Origin: an uncultured Pelagibacteraceae bacterium
GTDB taxonomy: Bacteria > Pseudomonadota > Alphaproteobacteria > Pelagibacterales > Pelagibacteraceae
Length of the DNA: 64,000 bases
Direction: 5' to 3'
NCBI GenBank assembly: GCA_902629075.1
Contig: CACOPK010000003.1
Location: 1-64,000, forward strand
Under the pieces are notes generated by a model. That model worked only from the letters and a program-made list of their open reading frames with translations, was not told where the DNA came from and searched no databases. The translations under genes and the position numbers were made by a program. Below are positions 8,927 through 18,920 of the stretch, piece by piece (position 1 is the stretch's first letter; each line of letters begins with the position of its first letter).

Positions 8927-10258
8927 GTGAACAAAAAAATATTTATCAAAACTTTTGGCTGTCAAATGAATGAGTATGACAGTAATAGAATAGGTGATAT
9001 TGTTAAAGATATTGGTTATGAAAAATCAAAAGATCAAAATAATGCAGATTGTTACGTTATTAATACTTGTCATATTAGAGATAAAGCAAAAGAAAAAGTT
9101 TTTCATGAAGTTGGAAGAATAAAAAAAAACTATTCGAATAAAAAAAAGCCTATAATGATAATTGCAGGTTGCGTAGCTCAAGCAGAAAGTGAAGAGATAT
9201 TAAAAAGAGAACCTTTTATTGATGTTGTGATTGGACCTCAATCTTATCATAAAATAAATAAAATTTTAGACAATTTTCAAAAAAATAAAAAAGCAGACGA
9301 AACTGAGTTCGATACAATTTCGAAATTTGATTTTTTAGAAAATGTAAAAAATTCAGACAATAATGTTTCATCATTTTTAACAATACAAGAGGGTTGTGAT
9401 AAGTTTTGCCATTTTTGTGTAGTTCCATACACAAGAGGACCCGAATGTTCTAGACCATTTAGAACTATTATAAAAGAGGCTGAGGAGCTTATAAAAAATG
9501 GTGCAAAAGAGATCACTTTATTAGGTCAAAATGTCAACGCATACAATTTTTATCAAAATGATAATGAATTTAAAATTTCAAATTTATTAAATGAATTAGA
9601 GAAATACTCCGAATTAAAAAGGATAAGGTATACAACTTCTCATCCAGTAGATATGACAGAAGACCTAATCGAATGTTACAAAACTAACAAAAAATTAATG
9701 CCATTTATTCACCTACCAATCCAATCTGGTTCTGACAAAGTTTTAAAGCTTATGAATAGAAAGCATAATGTTGAGCATTATGTAAATATATATAATAAAC
9801 TAATTAATATTAATCCTTCAATCAAATTTTCTAGTGATTTTATAATAGGTTATCCAGGAGAGGAAAAGGATGATTTTGAAAAAACATTAAAACTTGTTAA
9901 TGAAATAAAATTTATAAACTCGTTTTCTTTTATTTTTAGTTCTCGCCCAGGTACCATAGCTTCTAAACTAAAAGAAGTGGATGAAAAAATTTCAAAAGAA
10001 AGATTAATAATGTTACAATCGATACTATTTAAAAATCAAATCAACCATAATAAATCTTTAGAAAACAAAGAAATAGATGTATTAGTTGAAAATAAAATTA
10101 GTGGTCAAAATAAATATTTTGGTAGAAATGAATATTTTAATTCGGTCATTTTTGAAGCAGATAAAAAGGATATTGGAAAAATTGTTAAGGTTAATATAGA
10201 AAATAGCAATCAAAACACACTTTTTGGAAAAATTAAAAATAACATGAAGGCTGCATAA
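8927..10258 (+). CDS. miaB: tRNA-2-methylthio-N6-dimethylallyladenosine synthase
   Basis: A 443-residue radical-SAM methylthiotransferase with a GTG start directly following the fur stop. The N-terminal UPF0004 domain begins IFIKTFGCQMNEYDS with three cluster cysteines (C12 plus those in NTCHIRDKA and AGCVAQ). The radical SAM motif is EGCDKFCHFCVVPYTRGPE. A C-terminal TRAM domain (from about 375) binds tRNA. The enzyme adds a methylthio group to i6A37 of UNN-reading tRNAs and needs two [4Fe-4S] clusters, which the Nfu protein encoded upstream could supply. The phoH-like gene starts 1 bp after its stop. Confidence 0.96.
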   Translation: MNKKIFIKTFGCQMNEYDSNRIGDIVKDIGYEKSKDQNNADCYVINTCHIRDKAKEKVFHEVGRIKKNYSNKKKPIMIIAGCVAQAESEEILKREPFIDVVIGPQSYHKINKILDNFQKNKKADETEFDTISKFDFLENVKNSDNNVSSFLTIQEGCDKFCHFCVVPYTRGPECSRPFRTIIKEAEELIKNGAKEITLLGQNVNAYNFYQNDNEFKISNLLNELEKYSELKRIRYTTSHPVDMTEDLIECYKTNKKLMPFIHLPIQSGSDKVLKLMNRKHNVEHYVNIYNKLININPSIKFSSDFIIGYPGEEKDDFEKTLKLVNEIKFINSFSFIFSSRPGTIASKLKEVDEKISKERLIMLQSILFKNQINHNKSLENKEIDVLVENKISGQNKYFGRNEYFNSVIFEADKKDIGKIVKVNIENSNQNTLFGKIKNNMKAA

Positions 10259-10259
10259 T

Positions 10260-11267
10260 TTGAGTAATATTTCTTACAAGCCAAAAAAGATAGATCTTAA
10301 ATTTGTTTATTCGGAAAATAACACTATAAGCATAATATTTTCAAAGAATGAAGACTTACTTGGCGTTTCAGGTGAATTTAACAATAATATCAAGGAATTA
10401 GAAAAAATTACAAATACATCAATATATTCTAGAGGTAACTCTATAATTTTAAAAAATAATCAAAATAAAAATGAAATTGTTAAAAATGCTATTAGTTTTT
10501 TATATGATCAATATATTATTAATGGAACAGTTGAAAAAAAAGATATAATTTCTTCAATAAGTAAGTTTATGATAGACGAAAAAAATAACACAAAAGAAAA
10601 TATTAATTATATAATCAAAACACCAAAAAAATCTGTTATTCCAAGATCTGAAAAACAAAAAAGTTATGTTAAAGCTCTTAGAAATAGTGATGTTGTGATT
10701 TCATCTGGGCCAGCAGGTACAGGTAAAACATTTCTAGCAGTAGCAGTAGCATTGACAATGTTATTAGACAAAAAAATAGATAGAATCATTTTGTCCAGAC
10801 CAGCAGTAGAAGCTGGAGAAAGACTTGGTTTTTTGCCTGGTGACATGAGAGAAAAAGTTGATCCGTATTTAAGACCTTTATACGACTCTTTATATGATTT
10901 GTTAGATTTTGAAAAAATTCAAAAAAAAATCGAAGTAGGAGATATAGAGATTGCACCATTAGCGTTCATGAGAGGAAGAACTTTGAAAAATTCATTTGCA
11001 ATTTTAGATGAGGCACAAAACGCAACAGATACCCAAATAAAAATGTTTTTAACTAGGATTGGTGAAAATTCTAAGATTGTAATTAATGGCGACCCTTCGC
11101 AAATTGATTTACCAAATAAAAATTTGTCTGGTCTTGGAAGATCAAAAAAAATACTTGATCATTTAGATGAAATTACATTTGTCGACTTCGATTATAGAGA
11201 TGTAGTAAGACATCCACTAGTTTCAAAAATAGTTAAAGCCTATTCTAAAAAACAAAATAATGATTGA
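10260..11267 (+). CDS. PhoH-like ATPase (YbeZ type)
   Basis: A 335-residue protein with an N-terminal KH-like region (residues 1-120) and a PhoH P-loop domain. Walker A is SSGPAGTGKTFLAVA, Walker B is FAILDEAQNAT, and SRPAVEAGERLGFLPGD is the typical PhoH signature between them. The start codon is TTG, 1 bp after the miaB stop. YbeZ-type proteins act with the endoribonuclease YbeY, encoded next with an 8-bp overlap, so a role in rRNA/RNA quality control is inferred from context. The phosphate-starvation role suggested by the name is not supported by anything visible here. Confidence 0.92.
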   Translation: MSNISYKPKKIDLKFVYSENNTISIIFSKNEDLLGVSGEFNNNIKELEKITNTSIYSRGNSIILKNNQNKNEIVKNAISFLYDQYIINGTVEKKDIISSISKFMIDEKNNTKENINYIIKTPKKSVIPRSEKQKSYVKALRNSDVVISSGPAGTGKTFLAVAVALTMLLDKKIDRIILSRPAVEAGERLGFLPGDMREKVDPYLRPLYDSLYDLLDFEKIQKKIEVGDIEIAPLAFMRGRTLKNSFAILDEAQNATDTQIKMFLTRIGENSKIVINGDPSQIDLPNKNLSGLGRSKKILDHLDEITFVDFDYRDVVRHPLVSKIVKAYSKKQNND

Positions 11268-11730
11268 AGCTGACGTTCTAGTTGAGTCCAAAAACTGGAA
11301 TAAAATCTTACAAAATCCACAAAAGCAAATTGCAAATATTCTAAAAAGATTCCCAAAACATTATAGATTTAATTATAGAAAGGTCTATATTTCTGTCCTA
11401 TTAACAAATAATAATAAAATTAAATCGTTAAATAAAAAATTTAGAAAAAAAAATAAACCAACAGATATACTTTCGTTTCCTTCTAATAGTAAAAAAAACT
11501 TAGAAAAAAATTTAAAAAATAAAAAAATTTATTTAGGTGATATTGCTATTAGTCACCAAGAATTTTCAAAAAATAATAAAAATAACTATAAAAATGGTTT
11601 TATAAAAATATTTATTCATGGGTTTTTGCATTTACTAAATTTTGACCATAAATCTGATAAAGATTTTAAAAGAATGAATTCTATTGAAAATAAAATTTTT
11701 CAAAAAGTAAAAGGTAAGTTTGAAATTTAA
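11260..11730 (+). CDS. ybeY: Endoribonuclease YbeY (16S rRNA maturation)
   Basis: A 156-residue metalloprotein. The zinc-binding family motif H-x3-H-x5-H is intact as HGFLHLLNFDH near residue 122, and the conserved KPTDILSFP segment precedes it. YbeY takes part in 16S rRNA 3'-end maturation and ribosome quality control. The gene overlaps the phoH-like gene by 8 bp upstream and lnt by 11 bp downstream, so translation is probably coupled through the three. The sequence is very Lys/Asn-rich, as expected from the base composition. Confidence 0.94.
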   Translation: MIEADVLVESKNWNKILQNPQKQIANILKRFPKHYRFNYRKVYISVLLTNNNKIKSLNKKFRKKNKPTDILSFPSNSKKNLEKNLKNKKIYLGDIAISHQEFSKNNKNNYKNGFIKIFIHGFLHLLNFDHKSDKDFKRMNSIENKIFQKVKGKFEI

Positions 11731-13270
11731 AAAGTACAAAACATTTTTTGAAAGTTCTTATATATTTTTCCTCGGAATTATATCTTCCTTTAGCTTGCCA
11801 CCTTATAATTTCTGGTTAATAAACTTTTTAACTTTTAGTTTATTATTTGTGCTCTTAACTAAAAATAAAGACAAAAGCACAAAATATTTTTTTCTTTACG
11901 GCTATGTCTTTGGTTTTGGTTATTTCATATCAAATTTATATTGGGTACCTTTATCACTTCTTTATGATGACAATTTCAAATCTTTGATACCATTGGCGAT
12001 CATATTAATACCTGCATTATTAAGTTTATTTTATGCAATAGCGTTTTCTGCGTTCAAAATTTTTTTCAACTCTAAAAATATATTTATAAATATATTGGGT
12101 TTTTCTCTTATCATAGGGTTGTTTGATTTTATTAGAGGTACGATTTTATCCGGTTTTCCATGGAATCTTTTTGCGTATAGTTTTTCTGAAAACATAAAAA
12201 TTATTCAAATAACTTCATTAATTGGCCTTTATGCTTTTAACACCATCTTAATAACAATATTTTCAGCTCCATCAATTTTATTTTTAAAAAAAAATAGAAG
12301 TGATCTAGTAGGATTTTATTCAATTATAATAATAACCATATTTATATATAGTTATGGTAGCTTTAAAATAAATAGCTTCAAAAATCAGAAATCAGAGATA
12401 CTAAATACTGAAATTAAAATTTTATCTACAAATATTCCTATAGAAAGATTTTATGCAAATTTAGATGTTGAAGAAATTTTATTAAAATTAATATATTTAA
12501 GTAATCCAAGTCAAGATAAAGACACAATTTTTATTTGGCCAGAGGGTATAATACCGAATATAAATTTAAAATCATTGAAAAATCAATATGATTATTTATT
12601 CAAAAAATCCTTCTCAAAAAATCAACAAATAATTTTTGGAATAAATGATTATGAAATTAAAAATGGAAAGAAAAGTTTTTATAATTCACTATCTGTAATT
12701 AATAATGAAGCAAATATTTTATTTAAGTATCACAAAAATAAATTAGTCCCTTTTGGAGAATTTCTTCCATTAGAGAATTTTCTTTCAAGAATTGGTCTAA
12801 AAACCTTAACAAATAATTATCAATCATACTCTTCAGGTGTAGAGAGAAAATTAATATATTTTGATGAAAACAAAAAAATTAGAATTTTGCCTTTGATTTG
12901 TTATGAAATTATATATTCTGGTAAATTATCTCAAGATGATAATTATAATTTTATTGTAAATATATCGGAGGATGGTTGGTTTGGAAATTCAATTGGACCA
13001 TATCAGCATTTTGCACATAGTATTTTCAGATCTGTTGAGTATGGTAAGTATACACTAAGATCTGCAAACAATGGGATTTCAGCAATAATAGATCCGTCGG
13101 GTTCAATAATTGATCAATTAAGTGTTGATCAAGAGGGAGTTATATCGATAAGAGAAATTATTAATATAAATAATACCCCTTTTTCCACATTTGGAAATAA
13201 AATCTATTTTTTAATTATTTTATTATATATTTTTTTAATTTTTTCATTTAAAAAAATGGAAAATGAATAA
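11720..13270 (+). CDS. lnt: Apolipoprotein N-acyltransferase
   Basis: A 516-residue inner-membrane enzyme that adds the third acyl chain to lipoproteins. About six N-terminal transmembrane segments (residues 10-215) are followed by a nitrilase-like (CN hydrolase) domain and a final transmembrane helix. The catalytic triad is visible: Glu in WPEGIIPN, Lys in [12 protein letters not shown] and Cys in [21 protein letters not shown] is typical of Lnt. The start is TTG inside the ybeY end. In many alphaproteobacteria a CorC-type gene sits between ybeY and lnt; here it is missing. Potential substrates in the window are the lipoproteins at 21.1 kb and 38.7 kb. Confidence 0.94.
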   Translation: MKFKKYKTFFESSYIFFLGIISSFSLPPYNFWLINFLTFSLLFVLLTKNKDKSTKYFFLYGYVFGFGYFISNLYWVPLSLLYDDNFKSLIPLAIILIPALLSLFYAIAFSAFKIFFNSKNIFINILGFSLIIGLFDFIRGTILSGFPWNLFAYSFSENIKIIQITSLIGLYAFNTILITIFSAPSILFLKKNRSDLVGFYSIIIITIFIYSYGSFKINSFKNQKSEILNTEIKILSTNIPIERFYANLDVEEILLKLIYLSNPSQDKDTIFIWPEGIIPNINLKSLKNQYDYLFKKSFSKNQQIIFGINDYEIKNGKKSFYNSLSVINNEANILFKYHKNKLVPFGEFLPLENFLSRIGLKTLTNNYQSYSSGVERKLIYFDENKKIRILPLICYEIIYSGKLSQDDNYNFIVNISEDGWFGNSIGPYQHFAHSIFRSVEYGKYTLRSANNGISAIIDPSGSIIDQLSVDQEGVISIREIININNTPFSTFGNKIYFLIILLYIFLIFSFKKMENE

Positions 13271-14432
13271 CTTAAAAAATTATCTTTTTACAAGTGAATC
13301 AGTATCCGAAGGTCACCCAGACAAAGTCTGTGATCGAATTTCTGATATGGTAGTAGACTCTTACTTAAGTGCAGAGCCTTATTCTAGAGTAGCATGCGAA
13401 ACTTTAACAACTACAAATAAAGTTGTTCTGGCTGGAGAAGTCAGAGGACCTGAAATTAAAAAAGAGAATCTTATACAAAGGGTTCGAGAATGCATTAAAG
13501 ATATTGGATATGATCAAGAAGGTTTTACTTGGAAAGATGCTACGAAAATTGAAAGTCATCTTCATTCTCAATCTGCTGATATTGCAATGGGAGTTGATGC
13601 ATCAGGAAATAAAGACGAAGGTGCTGGAGATCAAGGTATAATGTTTGGTTATGCTTGTCGAGAAACAGATGTTCTAATGCCAGCGCCAATACATTATTCA
13701 CACAAAATTTTAAGGCTCATGGCCGAAGATCGAAAATCAGGAAAACTAAAAAATATTGAACCTGACTCAAAAAGTCAAATTACTATACAGTATAAAGATG
13801 GAGCTCCTGCAAATGTTAAATCAGTGGTAATTTCAACTCAACATTCAGCAGATGTTAATCAATCTCAAGTAAGAGAATTGGTTAAGCCTTATATAGAGAA
13901 AGCAATTCCAAAATCGTTATTAAATGGATTAGATGAAAAAGAAATTTATGTAAATCCCACTGGCAATTTTGTGATTGGCGGTCCTGATGGTGATAGTGGA
14001 TTAACAGGTAGAAAAATTATTGTAGACACTTACGGTGGCGCTGCACCTCATGGAGGAGGGGCATTTTCAGGAAAAGATCCTACAAAAGTTGATAGATCTG
14101 CAGCTTACGCGTCAAGATATTTAGCAAAAAATGTAGTTGCTTCTAAAATTGCAGACAAATGTTTAATACAATTAGCATATGCAATTGGAGTCTCAAAACC
14201 TTTATCTATTTATGTAGACCTTTTTGAAAATGATGAAGAAAAAAATAGACATGTTGAAAAACTAATAAATGAAAATTTTGATTTAAGTCCAAGAGGAATA
14301 AGAGAAATGCTTGGATTAAATAAAGCAATTTATGAAAAAACAGCAGCATATGGTCATTTTGGAAGAGACCCAGAGGAAAATGGTGCATTTTCTTGGGAAA
14401 AAACAGACAAAGCTGACGTTTTCAAGAAGTAA
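13263..14432 (+). CDS. metK: S-adenosylmethionine synthetase
   Basis: A 389-residue enzyme making S-adenosylmethionine from methionine and ATP. The signatures [14 protein letters not shown] (N-terminus), [13 protein letters not shown] (near residue 120) and the P-loop-like [19 protein letters not shown] (near 260) are all intact. The gene overlaps lnt by 8 bp, so it is likely the last gene of the miaB-phoH-ybeY-lnt-metK unit. No SAM riboswitch is possible immediately upstream, because that DNA is lnt coding sequence. The usual alphaproteobacterial followers trmB and rimP are absent. Confidence 0.98.
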   Translation: MNNLKNYLFTSESVSEGHPDKVCDRISDMVVDSYLSAEPYSRVACETLTTTNKVVLAGEVRGPEIKKENLIQRVRECIKDIGYDQEGFTWKDATKIESHLHSQSADIAMGVDASGNKDEGAGDQGIMFGYACRETDVLMPAPIHYSHKILRLMAEDRKSGKLKNIEPDSKSQITIQYKDGAPANVKSVVISTQHSADVNQSQVRELVKPYIEKAIPKSLLNGLDEKEIYVNPTGNFVIGGPDGDSGLTGRKIIVDTYGGAAPHGGGAFSGKDPTKVDRSAAYASRYLAKNVVASKIADKCLIQLAYAIGVSKPLSIYVDLFENDEEKNRHVEKLINENFDLSPRGIREMLGLNKAIYEKTAAYGHFGRDPEENGAFSWEKTDKADVFKK

Positions 14433-14438
14433 ATAAAG

Positions 14439-14466
14439 TTGAAAATATAAAAAAAATATCTATATT
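14439..14466 (+). promoter_or_regulatory. Putative sigma-70 promoter of the nusA operon
   Basis: TTGAAA at 14439-14444 and TATATT at 14461-14466 are separated by 16 bp. They lie just after the metK stop and upstream of the nusA leader hairpin. A start near 14473 would give a leader of about 55 nt. Base composition makes chance matches common, so this is a candidate only. Confidence 0.45.
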
Positions 14467-14488
14467 CGCTTCACATTGTTGAAATTTC

Positions 14489-14515
14489 AAAATGGGCCTC
14501 GGCCCATTTTTTTTT
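14489..14515 (+). terminator. Intrinsic terminator/attenuator hairpin in the nusA leader
   Basis: AAAATGGGC (14489-14497), loop CTCG, and GCCCATTTT (14502-14510) form a 9-bp stem whose 3' arm runs into an uninterrupted T tract ending at 14515. The ribosome-binding site GGAG (14516-14519) follows at once and nusA ATG is at 14527. The hairpin could simply end the metK transcript, but its contact with the nusA ribosome-binding site, downstream of a candidate promoter, suggests attenuation of the nusA operon. Confidence 0.8.
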
Positions 14516-14526
14516 GGAGAAAACGA

Positions 14527-16080
14527 ATGTTAAATAGAAGAGCAGATAAATTAGAATTATTAAGAATTGCAGAAGCAGTAGCTTTGGAAAAATCAATCGA
14601 CAAAGAATTGATTATTAATTCCATGGAAACTGGAATAGCAAAGGCCGCAAGATCTAAATTCGGCAATGAAAATGATATAATTGTGAGTATTAATAGAGAC
14701 AATGGTGATATTGAAATTTTTAGAAAACTAATCATAAAAGAAAACCCAGAAAATCCCAACACAGAGATAAGCTTAAAGGGTGCTCTACAAGTAGATGAAA
14801 ATAATAAAGATAAGAAAATAGGTGATGAAATTCTACAAACCCTTCCATCTTTTGATTTTGGAAGAATTGCAGCACAGACTGCAAAACAGGTAATTAGTTA
14901 TAATGTTCGAGAAGCTGAAAGAGAAAGACAATTCAACGATTTTATTGATAAGAAAGATACAATATTAAGCGGTATTGTAAAAAGATTAGAATTTGGAAAT
15001 GTTATAGTTGATTTAGGTAAAGCAGAGGGAATAATTCACAAAAATGAAATGATACCAAGAGAAAATATAAAAGCTGGAGATAGAGTTAAAGCTTATTGTT
15101 TGGATGTTAGACGAGAGCAGAGAGGTCAACAAATTTTCTTGTCCAGAGCACACCCAAAATTTATGGAAAATTTATTTACCTTAGAAGTTCCTGAGATCTA
15201 TGATGGGTTAATTGAAATAATTTCTTCAGCGAGAGATCCCGGAAGTAGAGCAAAAATTTGTGTAAAAGCAAAAGATAATTCTTTAGACCCCGTGGGTGCA
15301 TGCGTCGGTATGCGAGGGAGTAGAGTTCAAGCGGTTGTAAATGAACTTCAAGGAGAGAAAATTGATATAGTTAATTGGTCTGAAGATTTAGCTATAGTTG
15401 CGGCTAATGCACTTTCACCTGCAGAGATATTAAGGGTCAATGTTGATAGTGCACAAAAAAAAATAGATGTTATTTTAACTGATGAAAATTTAAGCAAAGC
15501 CATTGGTAGAAGAGGTCAAAACGTTAGGCTTGCAACAAAATTGTTAAATCATGAAATTAATATTTTGACTGATCAAGAAGATTCAGAAAGAAGACAAATA
15601 GAATTTAAAGACAAAACTGATAACTTTGTTAAAAATTTAGAGCTAGATGAAACTTTAGGTCAACTACTTGTTGCTGAGGGATTTTCAACAATAGAAGATA
15701 TTAAAGATAGTGAAATAGATAAGTTAACAAAAATAGAAGGTATTGAAGAAGATACAGCAAAGGAACTTATTGATAGAGCAAAAGAATTTTATCAGAAAGA
15801 TCAAGAAGAAATTTCGAACAAAGTAAAAGAATTAGGATTGGAAAGTAGTTTAATTGAATTACCTGGTCTAACACCAGGAATGTTGATGACACTTGGAGAA
15901 CAAAAAATTTTAACTTTAGTTGATTTTGCTGATCTTGCATCAGATGAACTAACTGGAACATATGATGTAGTAAATGGGGAAAAGGTAAAGATCAAAGGGT
16001 ATTTAGAAGATTTTGCTCTTACTAGACAAGAGGCAGATAACTTAATTATGTCAGCAAGAAATATAGTATATAAAGATTGA
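14527..16080 (+). CDS. nusA: Transcription termination/antitermination factor NusA
   Basis: The start is set at ATG 14527 (MLNRRADKLELLRIAEAVA), which follows GGAG by 7 nt. An upstream in-frame ATG would be translated from the terminator stem and is not credible. The 517-residue product has the N-terminal RNAP-binding domain, an S1 domain (LSGIVKRLEFGNVIVDLG), two KH domains (VGACVGMRGSRVQAVVNELQ and KAIGRRGQNVRLA) and C-terminal helix-hairpin-helix repeats (LLVAEGFSTIEDI and LPGLTPGMLMTLGEQ). NusA binds RNA polymerase and controls pausing and termination. rimP, normally just upstream, and ylxR, normally just downstream, are both absent; infB follows after 10 bp. Confidence 0.97.
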   Translation: MLNRRADKLELLRIAEAVALEKSIDKELIINSMETGIAKAARSKFGNENDIIVSINRDNGDIEIFRKLIIKENPENPNTEISLKGALQVDENNKDKKIGDEILQTLPSFDFGRIAAQTAKQVISYNVREAERERQFNDFIDKKDTILSGIVKRLEFGNVIVDLGKAEGIIHKNEMIPRENIKAGDRVKAYCLDVRREQRGQQIFLSRAHPKFMENLFTLEVPEIYDGLIEIISSARDPGSRAKICVKAKDNSLDPVGACVGMRGSRVQAVVNELQGEKIDIVNWSEDLAIVAANALSPAEILRVNVDSAQKKIDVILTDENLSKAIGRRGQNVRLATKLLNHEINILTDQEDSERRQIEFKDKTDNFVKNLELDETLGQLLVAEGFSTIEDIKDSEIDKLTKIEGIEEDTAKELIDRAKEFYQKDQEEISNKVKELGLESSLIELPGLTPGMLMTLGEQKILTLVDFADLASDELTGTYDVVNGEKVKIKGYLEDFALTRQEADNLIMSARNIVYKD

Positions 16081-16090
16081 GAGATGACTT

Positions 16091-18304
16091 ATGGACAAAA
16101 AAAAATTAAAACTTTCAATATCTGGCAATACCAAAAAAACAATTAATAATATTGAACAGGCAAAATCTAGTACGAAAAATTCAGTAATAATAAATAATAA
16201 TAAAAACTTTCAAAAGAAAAAGTTTTTCAAAGGCTCCTCATCAGATACCTTTAAAAAAAATAATTCAAATAGAAGTTTTAGTAAACCAGCTCAAAGTTTT
16301 TTTCCAAAAAAAGAACTATCAGATTTTGAAAAAAGAAAATTAGCTGAACAAAGAGCAACTAAGAGACTTAAAGGAGAAGCGGTAAAAGAAAACAAGGAAA
16401 AAACTAATAAAAGAAGAGAGCTAAAGCTTACCATTTCTAGGGCGCTTAGCGATGAGGATGGATCAGAACTGAGAGGAAGAAGTTTAGCATCTATTAGAAG
16501 AGCTAGACAAAAAGAAAATAGAGAACAACAACAAGATAATAAACAGGATTATAAACCTGTAAAAAGAGAAGTATTTATACCAGAGGTTATTACTATCAGG
16601 GAGTTGGCTAATAGAATGAGTGAACAGTCTAGTAACTTAATTAAACATTTATTAACTATGGGTGTCAAAGCAACAATAAATCATGCAATAGATGGGGATA
16701 TCGCAGAATATTTAGTTAAAGAGTTTGGCCACAGTCCTATTAAAGAGAAAAAAGCAGAGGATTTAATTAAAAAAACTAGTGATATTAAACAGGAGAATTT
16801 AAAATCGAGACCACCAATTGTTACAGTTATGGGTCATGTTGATCATGGAAAAACCTCTTTATTAGATGTTTTAAGAAAAGCAAATGTTGTCGAGGGCGAA
16901 TACGGCGGTATAACTCAACATATTGGTGCATACCAAATTAACAAAGGTGATAATAAAATTACATTTATAGATACACCTGGCCACGCGGCATTTACAGAAA
17001 TGAGGGCTAGAGGTTCTAAATTAACGGATATAGTTGTATTAGTGGTAGCCGCTGATGATGGTGTAAAACCTCAAACAATAGAGTCTATTAAACATGCAAA
17101 AGCTGCCAATGTTCCAATAGTAGTTGCAATAAATAAATGTGATTTACCAGATGCAGACCCACAAAAAATTAAAAATCAGCTTTTAGAACACGAACTGATC
17201 GCCGAAGATTTATCCGGAGATACTCTTATGATTGAAATTTCAACTAAGACAAAAAACAACATAGATAAGCTAATAGAGTCAATATCACTTCAGTCTGAGC
17301 TCCTAGATTTAAAAACAGAGTTTGAAACAGAGGCAAAAGGAATTGTTTTAGAATCAAAAATTGACGTTGGTAGAGGTCCTGTTGTAAACTTAGTAATAAC
17401 TTCTGGTCAATTAAAAAAAGGTGATTTTTTTGTAAGTGGAAAGAAATGGGGAAAAGTACGAGCAATAATAAACGACCAAGGTAAAAACATAGAAACTGCA
17501 GACCCATCAACCCCAGTAGAAATTTTGGGTATTAATGGTGCATCTAACGCAGGGGATGATTTTATAGTTCTTCCATCTGAAAAAGACTCGAAAAATTTAG
17601 CGGAAGCAAGAATTAATGAAGCCAAAGAAGGAGCAAATAAAATAAGTTTCACAAGCAAAGATAATGCTTTTTCTCAAAAGACTTCTGAGGAATTAAATAT
17701 AATAATAAAATCTGACGTCCACGGATCTGCTGAAGCGATTAAATTTGCCATTTCAAATATTAAACATGATGAGGTTAAGGCAAAAATACTACTTTCTGAC
17801 ATTGGCATGGTAACAGAGACTGATATAACTTTAGCAAAGGCATCAGAGGCACTAGTCATTGCTTTTAACGTAAGACCAAGCAAGGAGGCAAAAAAACTTG
17901 CAGAAAAAGAAAATATTGAAATTAAAACTTTTAATATCATTTATGAATTAATTGATTTTATTAAAGATAAAATGTCAGGTTTATTAACCCCAGAAATTAA
18001 TGAAGAAGTAGTAGGAACAGCAGAGGTACTAGATATATTTAAAGTTTCAAAAGTAGGAAAAGTTGCGGGATCAAAGGTATTAAATGGTGAAATCAATCAA
18101 GATTCTAATGCTAGAATTATAAGAGATGGTATAATAGTATTTAATGGAAAAGTTAGATCAATTTTTAGAGAAAAAAATCAAGTAAAACAGGTAAATGCAG
18201 GATTAGAATGTGGAATATCATTGAAAGATTTTAATGATTTTCAAGTAAAAGATATTATAGAAGCTTACAAATCTAAATCTGTAGAAAGACAAATATTATC
18301 ATGA
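16091..18304 (+). CDS. infB: Translation initiation factor IF-2
   Basis: A 737-residue GTPase that places initiator tRNA on the 30S subunit. The first 160 residues are a low-complexity, Lys/Asn-rich tail. The IF2 N-terminal fold ([21 protein letters not shown]) follows. The G domain has [27 protein letters not shown] and NKCDLPDAD. Domains II to IV run to the end ([19 protein letters not shown] in the last). It is shorter than the roughly 850-950 residues of many alphaproteobacteria, mainly through a shorter N-terminal tail. The final 4 bp overlap rbfA. Confidence 0.98.
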   Translation: MDKKKLKLSISGNTKKTINNIEQAKSSTKNSVIINNNKNFQKKKFFKGSSSDTFKKNNSNRSFSKPAQSFFPKKELSDFEKRKLAEQRATKRLKGEAVKENKEKTNKRRELKLTISRALSDEDGSELRGRSLASIRRARQKENREQQQDNKQDYKPVKREVFIPEVITIRELANRMSEQSSNLIKHLLTMGVKATINHAIDGDIAEYLVKEFGHSPIKEKKAEDLIKKTSDIKQENLKSRPPIVTVMGHVDHGKTSLLDVLRKANVVEGEYGGITQHIGAYQINKGDNKITFIDTPGHAAFTEMRARGSKLTDIVVLVVAADDGVKPQTIESIKHAKAANVPIVVAINKCDLPDADPQKIKNQLLEHELIAEDLSGDTLMIEISTKTKNNIDKLIESISLQSELLDLKTEFETEAKGIVLESKIDVGRGPVVNLVITSGQLKKGDFFVSGKKWGKVRAIINDQGKNIETADPSTPVEILGINGASNAGDDFIVLPSEKDSKNLAEARINEAKEGANKISFTSKDNAFSQKTSEELNIIIKSDVHGSAEAIKFAISNIKHDEVKAKILLSDIGMVTETDITLAKASEALVIAFNVRPSKEAKKLAEKENIEIKTFNIIYELIDFIKDKMSGLLTPEINEEVVGTAEVLDIFKVSKVGKVAGSKVLNGEINQDSNARIIRDGIIVFNGKVRSIFREKNQVKQVNAGLECGISLKDFNDFQVKDIIEAYKSKSVERQILS

Positions 18305-18666
18305 CCAAATTAGGTAAACCAGTATCACAAAGACAATTGAGAGTAGGAGAAATGATAAAGCAAGCTTTAAGCATGATTTTTTTAAGAGAAGAGGCCAAAA
18401 TTTCTGATTTAGATACTAAAACTATAACTGTTACAGAAGTTAGAATGAGCCCTGATTTGAAAACTGCTAAAATATTTGTAATACCATTGGGAGGCAAGAA
18501 TGCGGATAAAGTTATTGAAATACTTAAAGAATTTTCATTTGTAATCAGAAAGGTTTTATCTAAAAAAATTATGGTTAAATTTATGCCAAAATTATTTTTT
18601 GTAAACGATGATTCATTTGACTATGCCGAAAAAATAGAAAATTTAATTAGGCAAACACAAAAATAA
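18301..18666 (+). CDS. rbfA: 30S ribosome-binding factor A
   Basis: A 121-residue single-domain KH-type protein with the RbfA pattern RQLRVGEMIKQALSMIFLREEAKI, then VTEVRMSPDLKTAKIFV and a basic end LSKKIMVKFMPKLFFVNDDSFDYAEKI. It assists late 16S rRNA maturation in the cytoplasm. Start and stop overlap tightly with infB (ATGA). The next gene is rpsO: truB, which sits between rbfA and rpsO in most alphaproteobacteria, is missing. Confidence 0.93.
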   Translation: MTKLGKPVSQRQLRVGEMIKQALSMIFLREEAKISDLDTKTITVTEVRMSPDLKTAKIFVIPLGGKNADKVIEILKEFSFVIRKVLSKKIMVKFMPKLFFVNDDSFDYAEKIENLIRQTQK

Positions 18667-18683
18667 ATATAATGGAGAAAAAA

Positions 18684-18920
18684 ATGAAAGATATAGCTAG
18701 ACATGATAAGGATACCGGATCATCTGAGGTACAAATATCACAACTAACAGCTAAAATAGAGAATTTATCTGAACATATTAAAAAGTTTAAAAAAGATAAA
18801 CACTCTTCTGTTGGTCTAATTAAAGCAGTAAATAGAAGAAAGAAATTATTAGATTATTTGAAAAAAAATAAAATGGATAAATATAAAGAAGTAATTTCAA
18901 AATTAAATTTAAGGAAGTAA
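18684..18920 (+). CDS. rpsO: 30S ribosomal protein S15 (short N-terminus)
   Basis: The start is set at ATG 18684 because GGAG at 18674-18677 lies 6 nt before it. An in-frame ATG at 18672 would overlap that ribosome-binding site. The product is 78 residues, against about 88-89 in most bacteria. It keeps HDKDTGSSEVQISQLTAKI, HIKKFKKDKHSS and RRKKLLDYL, which contact h20-h22 of 16S rRNA. The missing part is the short first helix (the usual 10 or so residues before the DTGS loop). Translation of pnp starts directly after the stop codon. Confidence 0.92.
   Translation: MKDIARHDKDTGSSEVQISQLTAKIENLSEHIKKFKKDKHSSVGLIKAVNRRKKLLDYLKKNKMDKYKEVISKLNLRK

Noticed and set aside
13200..13262. SAM riboswitch upstream of metK
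   Set aside because: The DNA before metK is the coding end of lnt and shows no riboswitch-like helices; the genes overlap by 8 bp.
14476..14526. Longer N-terminus of NusA beginning at ATG 14476
   Set aside because: These codons lie in the leader and the terminator stem; ATG 14527 has a good ribosome-binding site and matches the NusA family start.
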